Both the position numbers and the translations under genes were made by a program. Below, one piece after another: positions 8,428 to 17,824 of a stretch of 64,000 nucleotides of DNA (the stretch's first letter is position 1; each line of letters opens with the position of its first letter). The DNA comes from Bacillus sp. X1(2014). Its GTDB lineage: Bacteria; Bacillota; Bacilli; Bacillales_B; DSM-18226. The notes below the pieces were generated by a model. It worked only from the letters and a program-made list of their open reading frames with translations, was not told the origin of the DNA and searched no databases. The DNA lies in contig NZ_VEED01000006.1 of the NCBI RefSeq assembly GCF_007678255.1, positions 248,001 to 312,000 of the forward strand, written 5' to 3'.

Positions 8428-9471
8428 ATGAAAATAAATAGAGCTCTCGCCCAAGAGATTGCGGATAAAGTAATGATGGTTATTCCTTATAATGTAAACA
8501 TCATGGATGAAGTGGGGATGATTATTGGAAGTGGGAACGCCAATCGAATCGGCACCTTTCATCAAGGGGCCATCTCTGCAGTTGAACGTGGAACGATTGT
8601 TTCCATTTATGATTCAGAAGGCTCTTCAAAGCCAGGTGTTAATATCCCATTCCATTTCAAGCAGGAAATAATCGGGGTAATTGGAATTAGCGGAGAACCT
8701 ACGATTGTTGAACCTTTTGCTGAGTTAGTCCGTGTTACGGCGGAATTATTAATTAATCAGGAATTTTTGTTTAGAGAACGCAGAATACAAGAGCAAATGA
8801 AGGAAGAGTTTTTATATCAGTGGGTATTTCGACTAGATGAATATGATGCAGCTTTTATCAATAATGGGGAGGCTATTGGCATCAATCTTAAATTGGAAAG
8901 AAAGGCCATTATCGTGAAGGGGGAAACGATAAAAGAACCATATTTGAAAGAGCAAGAATTTACATTCAAACTGAATAAATCTAATGTTTTATTCATTTTG
9001 CCAACTGATAGTGATCTCTTAAAACGATTAGAACCGATGATTACCCAGCAGAGTACTAAAATTGGAATCAGCGATAGCAGTACGCATGTAGCAAAATCCG
9101 TTCACGAAGCAAAGCGAGCAATTGATATCGCAGAAAAACTAGGAATGCCCGCCACTTGCTGCTATTATCAGGAGCTAAAGTTTATTGATTATTTGACCAA
9201 TAAAGATCAGTCTTTTAGCGAAATTAGTCATTTTTTTCAGGAGCTTGAGATTACTCCAAAAGGCCAAGAACTTATTGAAACACTTCTTTGCTATATAAAA
9301 AACAGCGGGGATATGAATGCCATATCCAAGGAACTTCATATCCATCGGAACAGTTTAGCTTATCGTTTACAAAGGATTGAAATATTGACAAACAAAAATC
9401 CAAAAAAATTCACAGATTTATTTCAACTCTATACTGGTTATGTCATTCATAAAATGCAAGATTCAGAGTAA
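8428..9471 (+). CDS. CdaR-family sugar-diacid regulator
   Basis: A 347-residue transcription factor with an N-terminal sugar-diacid recognition domain (about 1-135) and a C-terminal PucR-type helix-turn-helix (about 285-340, MNAISKELHIHRNSLAYRLQ). CdaR proteins activate glucarate, galactarate and glycerate genes in response to the diacid. It is divergent from the glucarate operon and follows an excellent ribosome site (AAAGGAGG, ATG at 8428). It may be YsfB/GlcR-like rather than true CdaR, but the operon next to it argues for diacid sensing. Confidence 0.88.
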   Translation: MKINRALAQEIADKVMMVIPYNVNIMDEVGMIIGSGNANRIGTFHQGAISAVERGTIVSIYDSEGSSKPGVNIPFHFKQEIIGVIGISGEPTIVEPFAELVRVTAELLINQEFLFRERRIQEQMKEEFLYQWVFRLDEYDAAFINNGEAIGINLKLERKAIIVKGETIKEPYLKEQEFTFKLNKSNVLFILPTDSDLLKRLEPMITQQSTKIGISDSSTHVAKSVHEAKRAIDIAEKLGMPATCCYYQELKFIDYLTNKDQSFSEISHFFQELEITPKGQELIETLLCYIKNSGDMNAISKELHIHRNSLAYRLQRIEILTNKNPKKFTDLFQLYTGYVIHKMQDSE

Positions 9472-9490
9472 AAGTTGTCTTTGCATAAAA

Positions 9491-9520
9491 AATCAGCCTA
9501 TGTGAAGGCTGATTTTTTTT
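9491..9520. terminator. Bidirectional terminator
   Basis: AATCAGCCT / AGGCTGATT stem (9491-9513) followed by eight T. It lies between the convergent cdaR-like gene and the transporter gene. Confidence 0.85.
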
Positions 9521-9531
9521 GAATCTATCTT

Positions 9532-10863
9532 TCAACCAATATATGAAATTATGACAATTCCAATTAGAGCAAAGATTGATAGATGAAGTCCATTCGCACG
9601 CAGTCCTGTTTGGACACCTGAAATTCCAGAAAAACGGCTGACCATTAAGTTCAAACCTGAGAATGGGCTTAAAGCAGTTGAGATCGACCAGACAAGTAAA
9701 AGAAGTAGCGCAAGTCCTATATTACTCATCCCTAACTCGGCCGCATTTAATTGCATGGCTAAGGCGCCCACCGCAGCAATCTGGTGAATTCCAATATAAG
9801 TGATACATAAGACAATCAGCATTACAGCCAAAGCAAATAAGATAAATGATTGGTGTGCCAATTGGCTGAGGAAGGAACTCACTCCATTGGCAGCTTTGGT
9901 TCCTTTCAAAGCAAAGGCTAGCATGCCGGCACTCATAAATAACATAATTTCATTATTCAGCATGGGTACGGTTCGGTCGCGAAAATCTATAATTGGCGGG
10001 ATCAGCTTTTTCCACTCTTTAGTCACAGCCCCAAATAAGACGGGGATAAGGATGGAAACTAGGCATACAATAACAATCATCGACCAATGGGTCAATATCT
10101 CAATGATCAAACAAGAACCCATCAGGATGACCACAAATAATACTAACGTAATCAGCTGATTACGATGTGATTTTTCCAATGGTACCACCGGCGCCAGCTC
10201 ATCTGCGAGAGGATGTGCTTTCTCCCAGAAGGCAAACAAAATATTCCCTACTAATAAAGACAGTAACGATAAACCGATACCATAAGCGATATAGTCTTTA
10301 TACGAAATATTTAAATAAAGAAGGACCAGTGACACAGACCCAAAATATGGGGACCACAAGATTGCCGTGGTAAATCCAACATGATAGCTTTTTGCAGACA
10401 TGAGGGACGGAAGCTTTATTTCTTCCAAAAATTCATGAATGATTCGAACGGAACCTAAGTTTAAGATTGGCGCTAATAAAAAAAGCGTACCAGTTATTCC
10501 TGCATACAGCCTTTTTGGCTGGTGCAATAAATTACGTAAGAGAAAAGCAATGGATTCAAAGTAACCACCTAATCTTAATGGAATGGATAATAATGGTGCC
10601 AAGGTCAGCAGGCAAAGCAAAGGCAGAATTAAAAGGATCCCATCACTTATTCCTTCTACACCAGTCCCTTTTTTCCATTCAATCACTAATCCAGCCGTCA
10701 TCATGAAAATACCGAGCCAGCGTGGAAAGGGGTTTGCCTTAAAGGCACTGCTCATAAAAGCGGCTAAGGAAAGTCCAACTACCACAAATTGAAGCCATTC
10801 AATCCCTAAGAAATACTGAATTAAAAATAATACACACATCCCCAAAATAAGATAACTCCGCAT
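9532..10863 (-). CDS. Polytopic membrane protein, probable anion transporter
   Basis: A 443-residue very hydrophobic protein with about 11-12 predicted membrane segments and short loops. The two halves look related, each ending near a G/S-rich re-entrant-like stretch (GSVRIIHEF in the first, TALSPFSGLNLMVSR in the second). This fits the ion-transporter (IT) superfamily of dicarboxylate and anion carriers, but I do not recognise a named member. ATG at 10863 follows GGGAGAGG. It is convergent with the cdaR-like gene and not part of the glucarate operon. Substrate unknown. Confidence 0.6.
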   Translation of the reverse strand: MRSYLILGMCVLFLIQYFLGIEWLQFVVVGLSLAAFMSSAFKANPFPRWLGIFMMTAGLVIEWKKGTGVEGISDGILLILPLLCLLTLAPLLSIPLRLGGYFESIAFLLRNLLHQPKRLYAGITGTLFLLAPILNLGSVRIIHEFLEEIKLPSLMSAKSYHVGFTTAILWSPYFGSVSLVLLYLNISYKDYIAYGIGLSLLSLLVGNILFAFWEKAHPLADELAPVVPLEKSHRNQLITLVLFVVILMGSCLIIEILTHWSMIVIVCLVSILIPVLFGAVTKEWKKLIPPIIDFRDRTVPMLNNEIMLFMSAGMLAFALKGTKAANGVSSFLSQLAHQSFILFALAVMLIVLCITYIGIHQIAAVGALAMQLNAAELGMSNIGLALLLLLVWSISTALSPFSGLNLMVSRFSGISGVQTGLRANGLHLSIFALIGIVIISYIG

Positions 10864-11016
10864 TAAAACCTCTCCCTGACTGAATATGGGGAAAAAATCT
10901 CCTATTCGTTTTTTTAATTTTCATATGAATTCCACTAAGAAGTCAATTTAATTTTCTGTGACCTCTGAGTATTTTTTCCTTTTTTACCCAAACTAAATAT
11001 AAAGAGGTGATGAATA

Positions 11017-11163
11017 ATGGAAAAAGAGCTTTCAAATGGAAAAAAGAATGACGATGTGAAAAGTTCAACAATATACGAAGAAGTGAAAAGAAAGAATATA
11101 ATGGACTGGGGAATAATTGAAACTGCAGAAAGCGTCATGCCAAATAAAACTCGGGAAAGTTAA
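11017..11163 (+). CDS. Small 48-residue hydrophilic protein
   Basis: A short gene starting at ATG 11017, 8 bases after GAGGTGA, and ending at TAA 11161-11163 inside its own terminator. The product is charged (MEKELSNGKK start, many Glu/Lys) with a central MDWGIIETAES segment. It has no signal or membrane segment. The ribosome site, length and terminator support a real gene; function unknown. Confidence 0.65.
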   Translation: MEKELSNGKKNDDVKSSTIYEEVKRKNIMDWGIIETAESVMPNKTRES

Positions 11164-11177
11164 TCCGAGTTTTTTAT
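11148..11177 (+). terminator. Terminator of the small gene
   Basis: AACTCGG / CCGAGTT stem (11148-11154, 11165-11171) followed by a T run; the stop codon lies in the loop. Confidence 0.8.
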
Positions 11178-11201
11178 TTTTACTAGTTCAACTCTCGGCC
11201 G

Positions 11202-11294
11202 GATGGGAGAGGAAAAGGTCATCATCAAGCCAATGATAACCAACTTTCCGCATGATGGAAGAGGAAAAGGTCATCATCAATGCTGATGATGACC
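11202..11294. repeat. Two tandem hairpin repeats
   Basis: A 27-bp sequence occurs at 11202-11228 and again at 11254-11280 with one mismatch, 52 bp apart. Each copy carries GGTCATCAT as the left arm of a hairpin. The right arms are ATGATAACC (first, one mismatch) and TGATGATGACC (second, a perfect 11-bp stem with loop ATGC, 11269-11294). The pair lies between the small gene and hprK. No T run follows, so it is not a standard terminator. Confidence 0.7.
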
Positions 11295-11340
11295 AAATCT
11301 CTTAAACAACGGTTTCTCTAACAAACTATTACTTAAATCG

Positions 11341-12276
11341 TTATTCCATATCAGAGTTTACAATATCGGCTTCAATCCTGCTCATGAACTCTTCCGCTGC
11401 ACTGTATCCTTGCTGCTTTAAATACCAGTTATTTGCTGCTGCTTCAATTAACCCCGCCACATCACGTCCAGGCTGGAGCTGAATTTCCATTGATGGAATC
11501 TTAACACCCATATAGTCTGTATAGTGGAACTCCTGATCCAAATCATTATATAAGGCATCCTTTTCCCATTTAGTTAAATGAATATCAAGAGCAATACGGG
11601 TTTCATCTTGAAAAGCCTTACGGCCGTATAAGCGAACCACATTCAACAAGCCGATACTACGAAGTGCCAAAAACTCCTTGGTTTTCCCATCATGAGTACC
11701 CAAAATGGTTTGCGGACTAAGCTTCTTTAGGACAATAATATCATCCGACACCAGCCGATGTCCCCGGCGAATTAACGTGTGGGCCGTCTCACTTTTTCCT
11801 ACCCCTGAATTCCCGCGAAGTAAGATTCCAATACCAGACACATTCATACAAACTCCATGCACAGCGATTTCTGGTGCTAATTCCTTTACTAAAAATGCAT
11901 CCAATTTGGTAATAAATTCTGATGTTATCTCAGGTTTATTCGTCAATAACAAGGGAATACCCTGTTCAACACAATGATGGGTTAAATAGGTAAGTCCTTC
12001 TTCGCCCGCTGTAACGATAAAACATGGCGGATGATAATGAACAATATTTCCAATTCGTATTCTACGTTCCTCTTTACTTAACTTATGTAAATAAGTAATT
12101 TCCTTTTTTCCTAAAATTTGAACTCGTTCTGTTGGAAAAAAATCAAAATGGCCTACAAATTCCAAGCCTGGGCGATGAACCCGTGATTGCGTAATCATTT
12201 TCTGCAGTTGATCTTCACCGGCCAGTACTTTCAATGAAAACTTCCGAACCAAGTTTTCAACTGTTATTTTTTTCAC
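11341..12276 (-). CDS. hprK: HPr kinase/phosphorylase paralog
   Basis: A 311-residue protein colinear with HprK/P, the bifunctional enzyme that phosphorylates HPr and Crh on Ser46. It has the N-terminal lobe (1-130), the family histidine in AVHG, a Walker A loop GNSGVGKSE, RRGHRLVSDD and the C-terminal LQPGRDVAGLIEAA. The family signature LEIRGLGI reads LALRSIGL here, losing its Glu and a Gly. The gene stands alone, not next to lgt as the standard Bacillus hprK does. I infer a divergent second copy whose partner may be a particular HPr-like protein; function could differ. The start is GTG at 12276. Confidence 0.75.
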   Translation of the reverse strand: MKKITVENLVRKFSLKVLAGEDQLQKMITQSRVHRPGLEFVGHFDFFPTERVQILGKKEITYLHKLSKEERRIRIGNIVHYHPPCFIVTAGEEGLTYLTHHCVEQGIPLLLTNKPEITSEFITKLDAFLVKELAPEIAVHGVCMNVSGIGILLRGNSGVGKSETAHTLIRRGHRLVSDDIIVLKKLSPQTILGTHDGKTKEFLALRSIGLLNVVRLYGRKAFQDETRIALDIHLTKWEKDALYNDLDQEFHYTDYMGVKIPSMEIQLQPGRDVAGLIEAAANNWYLKQQGYSAAEEFMSRIEADIVNSDME

Positions 12277-12402
12277 CCTATACTCACCGTCCTAATAGTC
12301 TTCCTATAGTTGAATTATACTGAAGAATAATAGAACAGTCATCCATTTACGAACGAATTCCTGAAAGTATGGATTAAATCAAACACCTCTCCACTAGGGA
12401 AA

Positions 12403-13590
12403 TCAATCTAACTCATAGTACCCGCAAACTACATAGCCTACTGATTTAGCGGCAACGATCAGCGCTTCTTCATCAATATCAAATTTTGGATTATGATTGA
12501 AATATGGCTTTTCCACACCTTTTGGCGTACATCCAATATAAAAATAACAGCCTGGGATTTTTTCTAAATAATAAGCAAAGTCATCAGATGGTGACATCAT
12601 AGGGAACGGAGCAACTTGCTTAATATCTGGATCATTTGCATTTTCCAAGCTTTCTTTCACTGCTAAAGTTACCTCTGGGTTATTATAAAGTGGCGGATAG
12701 TCAGACGTATAGGTTAATTCGCATTGTACACCAAATTCAGCTTCAATTCCCTTAACAATCCTGCGTAATTCCTTCTCAATGACTTCCTTTGTTTCCCCAG
12801 TCATGTAGCGGATATCACCTTCTAATTCAACACAATCCTTTATGACATTGAAGGTACCCTTTCCATCAAAGGAACCAATTGTAATAACTCCCATATCAAA
12901 TGGATTTAATCGGCGGCTGATAATGGTTTGCACAGCTGTAACAAAATGAGCGCCAGCGACGATAGCATCATTTGCCGTGTGTGGGGAAGAGCCGTGTCCG
13001 CCAACACCTTGAATCCTCAGTTTAAAATATGATCTTCCGGCCATCGAAAAACCACTGTGGAAGCCCACATGACCAGCAGGAGCCATGGGAAGTAAGTGAA
13101 TCCCAAAAATGTTTTCAACATCGGCAAGCACCCCGGAGTCAACGATACTTTTGGCACCGCCCGGCGGCACTTCCTCTGCATGCTGGTGAATAATTTTGAT
13201 GGTGCCTGGTATTTCATCTTTTAATTGAATAAGGCAATCCGCAAGAATCATTAAATAGGCCGTGTGCCCGTCATGAGCGCAGGCATGCATGACACCTTTA
13301 TTCTTAGATTTGAAGGGCAACCCTGTTTCCTCCAGAATCGGAAGGGCATCAAAGTCAGCACGAAGAGCAATCGTTTTCCCTGGCTTTCCACCCTTAATTG
13401 TTATGATAATCCCAAGACCATTCCCAACATTGGACTGAATCTCTACATTCTTTTCCTCATAAAAATCTAAAATATATTGTGCCGTTTTTTCTTCTTGAAA
13501 GGAAACTTCAGGATTTTCATGTAGATAACGGCGAATTTGAATCATTTCATCTTTCCGTGCTTCTAACATCTCCATTAATCGTTTCTTCAT
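12403..13590 (-). CDS. M20 family amidohydrolase (N-acyl amino acid/hippurate hydrolase type)
   Basis: A 395-residue zinc-dependent amidohydrolase of the M20D group, which cleaves N-acyl amino acids or related amides. Metal-binding motifs are ALRADFDALP and HACAHDGH, with the catalytic Glu in HAEEVPPGG, a central dimerisation domain (about 180-295) with GGHGSSPH, and a final HNPKFDIDE. ATG at 13590 is better placed behind GGGGG than the TTG at 13596. No signal peptide. It is monocistronic; the natural substrate cannot be read from the context. Confidence 0.88.
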   Translation of the reverse strand: MKKRLMEMLEARKDEMIQIRRYLHENPEVSFQEEKTAQYILDFYEEKNVEIQSNVGNGLGIIITIKGGKPGKTIALRADFDALPILEETGLPFKSKNKGVMHACAHDGHTAYLMILADCLIQLKDEIPGTIKIIHQHAEEVPPGGAKSIVDSGVLADVENIFGIHLLPMAPAGHVGFHSGFSMAGRSYFKLRIQGVGGHGSSPHTANDAIVAGAHFVTAVQTIISRRLNPFDMGVITIGSFDGKGTFNVIKDCVELEGDIRYMTGETKEVIEKELRRIVKGIEAEFGVQCELTYTSDYPPLYNNPEVTLAVKESLENANDPDIKQVAPFPMMSPSDDFAYYLEKIPGCYFYIGCTPKGVEKPYFNHNPKFDIDEEALIVAAKSVGYVVCGYYELD

Positions 13591-13844
13591 TTTCAAATGC
13601 CCCCAATATTTTACTATTCCAAAGATGCTAACTCTTCCATTCCAATCATGTTCTTAGCATGTCCTTTTTGAGTATTATTTTTCCATTATTTTCAAAGACA
13701 AAATTAATCATTAATTTACAATTCTTTACACACCCTTAATTAACATAGGAATAGTAGTAACCTATAATCATAGGTGGAGATGAAAATTTACTAGCGCTTT
13801 ACAGGCAACAAAGGAAAAAACAAATTAAAGGAGGAAATTTTTAA

Positions 13845-14042
13845 ATGCTGCAAAATATTGGAATACCTGGTTTGATTCTTATTCTTGTCATCGCCTTAAT
13901 CATTTTCGGCCCTTCAAAATTACCAGAACTAGGCCGAGCTGTTGGCTCAACATTAAAGGAATTCAAAAAATCCACAAGAGATTTAGTTTCCGACGAAGAG
14001 CCCGTAAAAACACAGCACAAAAAAGAAGAGAAGGCGATATAA
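13845..14042 (+). CDS. tatA: Twin-arginine translocase subunit TatA
   Basis: A 65-residue protein with one short membrane helix (about 5-20), the hinge [14 protein letters not shown], an amphipathic helix (about 28-42) and a charged tail. This is the whole TatA/E architecture. It forms the pore-like assembly of the Tat pathway with TatC. A strong AAAGGAGG site precedes ATG 13845. It forms an operon with tatC 63 bp downstream. Confidence 0.95.
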   Translation: MLQNIGIPGLILILVIALIIFGPSKLPELGRAVGSTLKEFKKSTRDLVSDEEPVKTQHKKEEKAI

Positions 14043-14105
14043 TCCAAATCATTTTTTAAGAGGATGTAAGGAGGCTTGCATCTTCTTTTTCATAAGGAGG
14101 CCCCG

Positions 14106-14828
14106 ATGAAAAACCACGATATGGCTCTTATTGGTCATTTTGAAGAATTACGCAAACGTCTTATTTTCGTCCTCGGAACCTTTATCCTGCTCTTCATTTT
14201 ATCCTTTATCTATGTGGAGGATATTTATAACTGGCTAGTGAGGGACTTGGAAGTAAAGCTGGCCATATTAGGACCAAGCGACATTTTATGGGTCTATATG
14301 ATCCTATCAAGTGTTGCAGCAATTGCGGGAACTATCCCAATGGCCGCCTATCAAACTTGGTTGTTTGTCCGTCCCGCTTTGAAAGAAACAGAACGTAAAG
14401 TAACGCTGGCATATATTCCGGCTCTATTCCTACTATTTATTTTCGGGATTTGCTTCGGCTATTTTGTCATTTTTCCTACGGTTTTTCAATTCCTCCTCTC
14501 GATGTCAGAGGAAATGTTTATGACCTTCTTTACAACAGAAAAGTACTTTATGTTTTTAATTCATATGACGCTGCCATTTGGGTTTTTATTCGAACTGCCA
14601 GTGATTATTATGTTCCTAACAAGTGTCGGAGTGCTAAACCCCTATCGATTGCAAAAGATTCGAAAATACGCCTATTTTGTCCTAATTTTAATCGCAATCT
14701 TCATCACCCCGCCGGATTTTCTATCAGACATCTTGGTAGTCATCCCCCTGATTTTCCTATATGAATGCAGTGTTGTATTATCAAGGGTCGTTTATCGACG
14801 AAAACAACAATTGAATCTAGCGGCATAA
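14106..14828 (+). CDS. tatC: Sec-independent translocase TatC
   Basis: A 240-residue integral membrane protein with six predicted helices. It keeps the TatC N-terminal motif HFEELRKRL, which helps read the twin-arginine signal, plus FIRPALKETER-like (here VRPALKETER) and the late FITPPDFLSD loop. The start at 14106 follows AAGGAGG; the longer frame from 14076 would include that site. With tatA it makes a minimal Tat translocase. The facing gene at 14965 encodes a protein with a Tat signal, which is a likely cargo. Confidence 0.95.
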   Translation: MKNHDMALIGHFEELRKRLIFVLGTFILLFILSFIYVEDIYNWLVRDLEVKLAILGPSDILWVYMILSSVAAIAGTIPMAAYQTWLFVRPALKETERKVTLAYIPALFLLFIFGICFGYFVIFPTVFQFLLSMSEEMFMTFFTTEKYFMFLIHMTLPFGFLFELPVIIMFLTSVGVLNPYRLQKIRKYAYFVLILIAIFITPPDFLSDILVVIPLIFLYECSVVLSRVVYRRKQQLNLAA

Positions 14829-14837
14829 AATGAACAA

Positions 14838-14870
14838 AAAGTCTTAGACAATGTGCTAAGACTTTTTTTA
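14838..14870 (+). terminator. Terminator of tatAC
   Basis: AAAGTCTTAG / CTAAGACTTT stem followed by T residues. Confidence 0.85.
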
Positions 14871-14905
14871 TGCAACGGTCCATCATCGTTAGCTATGTAT
14901 ATATC

Positions 14906-14947
14906 AAAAAGATGTAAACTAGACACGAGGCTTGTTTACATCTTTTT
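14906..14947 (-). terminator. Terminator of the phoX-like gene
   Basis: A 14-bp perfect inverted repeat (AAAAAGATGTAAAC / GTTTACATCTTTTT) lies just downstream of the minus-strand phosphatase gene, with U-tract potential in both directions. Confidence 0.85.
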
Positions 14948-14964
14948 ATAGATTCATATAAAGT

Positions 14965-16407
14965 TTAAATTTTGAGTCCGTGGCGCTCGAATGCTGCGGC
15001 TTCAAGAACAGACATCCCGTTCCGCTCAGCAAACGCAACCAGCTTGTCAGAAACTTGTGGTGCAAATTGCTTTGAAGGAGTAGAGTAGGACATTTCCCTT
15101 GCACGTGCCGCGTTGTGGCGTTGGAAAGGGCCCCAGATGGCAAAGGTTTTGCCCGGGCTTTGAATATTGACAAAAAGCGTGTTTCCGTCAGGCGAGAAAG
15201 TAGGGCCTGTCATTTCAGATCCATTTAGGCGATTGTGGGCAAAAGGATAGATTTTGCCTTCCGGTGTAATCCCCATAAGTCGATCGTCACCTGCTCCATC
15301 TTCCACGAACCAGAGGTCACCCCATGGAGTCATGGCAATATTATCTGGAGATTCCATGTCTTTTGCATCAGTTGCTTCATAGAAAAGCTCCAAGGTATTA
15401 GTATGTGGAATATAGCGGTATATGCGTCCAAGACTTTTTTCACCAGCAGAGCTGTCATCAAACCAAAAAACACCCGCTTGGAAGAATGCTCCCTCTAATT
15501 TTTTAAATTCAATACAGCCTTGTGCCTTGGCATCCTCACGGCATAAATGAGGATCTAGTTCCTTCCAGACAATCTTAAAGGTTTGCCCTGTTTTAAAGGT
15601 ACTTGCTGATGGTCCATCTACCTCTTCAATCGCCGCCGCATAAAGCTTTCCGCCTTTTTGCAGGGCACCCGGCTGTTGGGTGGTGTCATTTGGGATAAAA
15701 CGATAGAAATAACTTGGGGATGCATCCTCCGTCAAGTAAACATATCCTGTCGCTGGATCAATCGCACAGGCTTCATGAGAAAAGCGTCCCATATCCTTAA
15801 TTGGGGTTCTCGACATTTCATTCTCCGGCTGCTGCGGGTCCACTTCGAATACATATCCATGTGTCGTAGTACGTGTTTCTTCACAAGTCAGCCAGGTACC
15901 CCAAGGTGTTGCTCCTCCTGCACAATTTCGAATGGTACCTGAAGAGGTTACATATTCTTTAATGACGTTTCGATTTGGACCTACAACTAGAGCAGTTGTA
16001 CCTCCTGCAGATGCGGCATCATATGGCTTGGTGCCAATCACCGGATTTGCTGCACCATTGCTTAATTCATGATTACGTACAAGAATGGTGGTATTGTTAG
16101 GTCCTTCAAAAGCTGCCATTCCATCAAAAGCGCCAGGTATTTTTCCGCCATTTGTCAGTTGACCGCCCTCTTCAGAGATAATTTTGTAATGGAATCCTTT
16201 TGGAAGATCAAGAATTCCATTCGGATCCGGTACCAAAGGGCCATACCCGCCAAAACCACTCGTTGGATTATTGGTCGTATCCGCAAATGCTTTTGAACCC
16301 AGTGCTAATACTCCCGTTGATCCAAGGGTAAGGGCGAGCGTGCTCATTCCACCTACTTTTAAGAAATTGCGTCGATTCATGCCATTATTAGATACTTGAT
16401 TATCCAT
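14965..16407 (-). CDS. phoX: Tat-exported PhoX/DUF839 family phosphatase
   Basis: A 480-residue exported enzyme of the PhoX (DUF839) family, calcium/iron-dependent alkaline phosphatases with a beta-propeller fold. The N-terminus carries a twin-arginine signal, NRRNFLKVGG at about 11-20, followed by a hydrophobic stretch ending near SKAFA. Family segments include WGTWLTCEE, GRFSHEACAIDP and YLTEDASP, which hold metal ligands. It lies tail to tail with tatA-tatC, a dedicated-translocase arrangement similar to phoD-tatAd-tatCd of B. subtilis. Phosphate starvation control is expected but I could not identify a clean PhoP box. Confidence 0.85.
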   Translation of the reverse strand: MDNQVSNNGMNRRNFLKVGGMSTLALTLGSTGVLALGSKAFADTTNNPTSGFGGYGPLVPDPNGILDLPKGFHYKIISEEGGQLTNGGKIPGAFDGMAAFEGPNNTTILVRNHELSNGAANPVIGTKPYDAASAGGTTALVVGPNRNVIKEYVTSSGTIRNCAGGATPWGTWLTCEETRTTTHGYVFEVDPQQPENEMSRTPIKDMGRFSHEACAIDPATGYVYLTEDASPSYFYRFIPNDTTQQPGALQKGGKLYAAAIEEVDGPSASTFKTGQTFKIVWKELDPHLCREDAKAQGCIEFKKLEGAFFQAGVFWFDDSSAGEKSLGRIYRYIPHTNTLELFYEATDAKDMESPDNIAMTPWGDLWFVEDGAGDDRLMGITPEGKIYPFAHNRLNGSEMTGPTFSPDGNTLFVNIQSPGKTFAIWGPFQRHNAARAREMSYSTPSKQFAPQVSDKLVAFAERNGMSVLEAAAFERHGLKI

Positions 16408-16578
16408 AAAATTAATATTCCTCCTTATTTATGCTTATCTAACTATTTATAGTGTAACTAGCAAACTTTAAGGATTAATGGAAATTATGTAAGGATTAGG
16501 TAAATATGATTAAAGAATTGTAAAAATACTCTAAAGGGCTAAATGAAAATGACTTTAATAAATTGTTGATTTCCTTTG

Positions 16579-17742
16579 CTAATGTGTCCCTCTGACATCT
16601 AATGTAGTGTTAGTTACATGCTTTTTCACAAATGTTGAATTGTTGATTTTTCCTTGCAATTTTTCATAAAAAAGGTCTGGGTCACTTGGCAATACTACCG
16701 CTTCGTTTAACCATGAGGATAAATAGATGGCATTTGAAATTTCGAGTGCTTTCACACCCTCTTCACCTGGTGAAAGTAAGGGTGAATTCTTAACAATTGC
16801 ATCAATCCAGTTTTGAATAATGGCTGCATGATTGGCATTATCACTTTTCACAGGAATTTCGATTCTTTGGAAATCAGGCTGGCCAAATCCCCCTTTATAG
16901 GAAGAATTAAACTCACGCTCAGATTGTGTTAATTGGTAAAAAACAAGCTCCTCATTTTCAACAACTATTTTTCCTCGGTCTCCGACAATCTCATAGCGGT
17001 TTGTACCTGGCGCCTCTCCAGTCGAAGCAATAATGACGCCTGTCGCTCCATTTTCATATTCCAAAAATGCAGTGACATCATCCTCCACTTCAATATCATG
17101 ATACTTTCCAGAATCGCTCATTGAACGAATGCGTTTTGGCATATATCCTGTTGTCCACTGCAAAACATCGATTTGGTGAAGTGCCTGATTTAATAAAACA
17201 CCTCCGCCTTCTCCGTTCCATGTGGCCCTCCATTTACTAGAATCATAATAGCTCTGTGGGCGATACATATCCGTAATAATCCAATTCACCCGTTTCAATT
17301 CCCCTAGTTCGCCTGATTGAATAAGGTCTCGAATTTTTTGATAAAGCGGATTTGCCCTTTGATTATACATAATGCCAAACTTTTTCCCATAAGTTTTCGC
17401 TGCAGCATTCATTTCCAGTACATTTTTGGTATAGACGCCCGCCGGTTTTTCGATAAGGACATGCTTCCCCTTTGCAAAGGCCCTTTTGGCTAATTCCGGA
17501 TGACTGTAATGCGGTGTTGCAATAAGGACAGCATCGATTTCCGATTCATTGAAAAACTCTTCTTCCTCTTTAAAAATTTTTACATTTTCATTTATATTTT
17601 CTTTAACCCATGCTATTCGGCTTTCATTACTGCTGCAAACTGCCGTTAATGCCGCTCCTTTAATTTGGCCGCTTGTCAACATTTGAACATGTAAACTCCC
17701 CATATTTCCAATCCCGATTACACCAATTTTAACTAAACTCAT
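16579..17742 (-). CDS. Gfo/Idh/MocA family NAD(P)-dependent oxidoreductase
   Basis: A 387-residue sugar or polyol dehydrogenase. The Rossmann domain has IGIGNMGSLHVQ at about 8-19, the family lysine is in HVLIEKPAG near 93-101, and the C-terminal alpha/beta domain has GGGVLLNQALHQIDVLQW near 177-194, which holds the catalytic histidine. ATG at 17742 follows GAGGGA. It is divergent from an IclR regulator with palindromes between them, so it is probably that regulator's target. Substrate unknown (inositol-like or glycoside sugars are typical). Confidence 0.85.
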   Translation of the reverse strand: MSLVKIGVIGIGNMGSLHVQMLTSGQIKGAALTAVCSSNESRIAWVKENINENVKIFKEEEEFFNESEIDAVLIATPHYSHPELAKRAFAKGKHVLIEKPAGVYTKNVLEMNAAAKTYGKKFGIMYNQRANPLYQKIRDLIQSGELGELKRVNWIITDMYRPQSYYDSSKWRATWNGEGGGVLLNQALHQIDVLQWTTGYMPKRIRSMSDSGKYHDIEVEDDVTAFLEYENGATGVIIASTGEAPGTNRYEIVGDRGKIVVENEELVFYQLTQSEREFNSSYKGGFGQPDFQRIEIPVKSDNANHAAIIQNWIDAIVKNSPLLSPGEEGVKALEISNAIYLSSWLNEAVVLPSDPDLFYEKLQGKINNSTFVKKHVTNTTLDVRGTH

Positions 17743-17824
17743 CTAAATCCCTCATCGATTTTTGACGTATTGTTTAACCGTTTATATAAAGAAATTCATT
17801 TGGATTTTTCATTAATTTTGCGAA

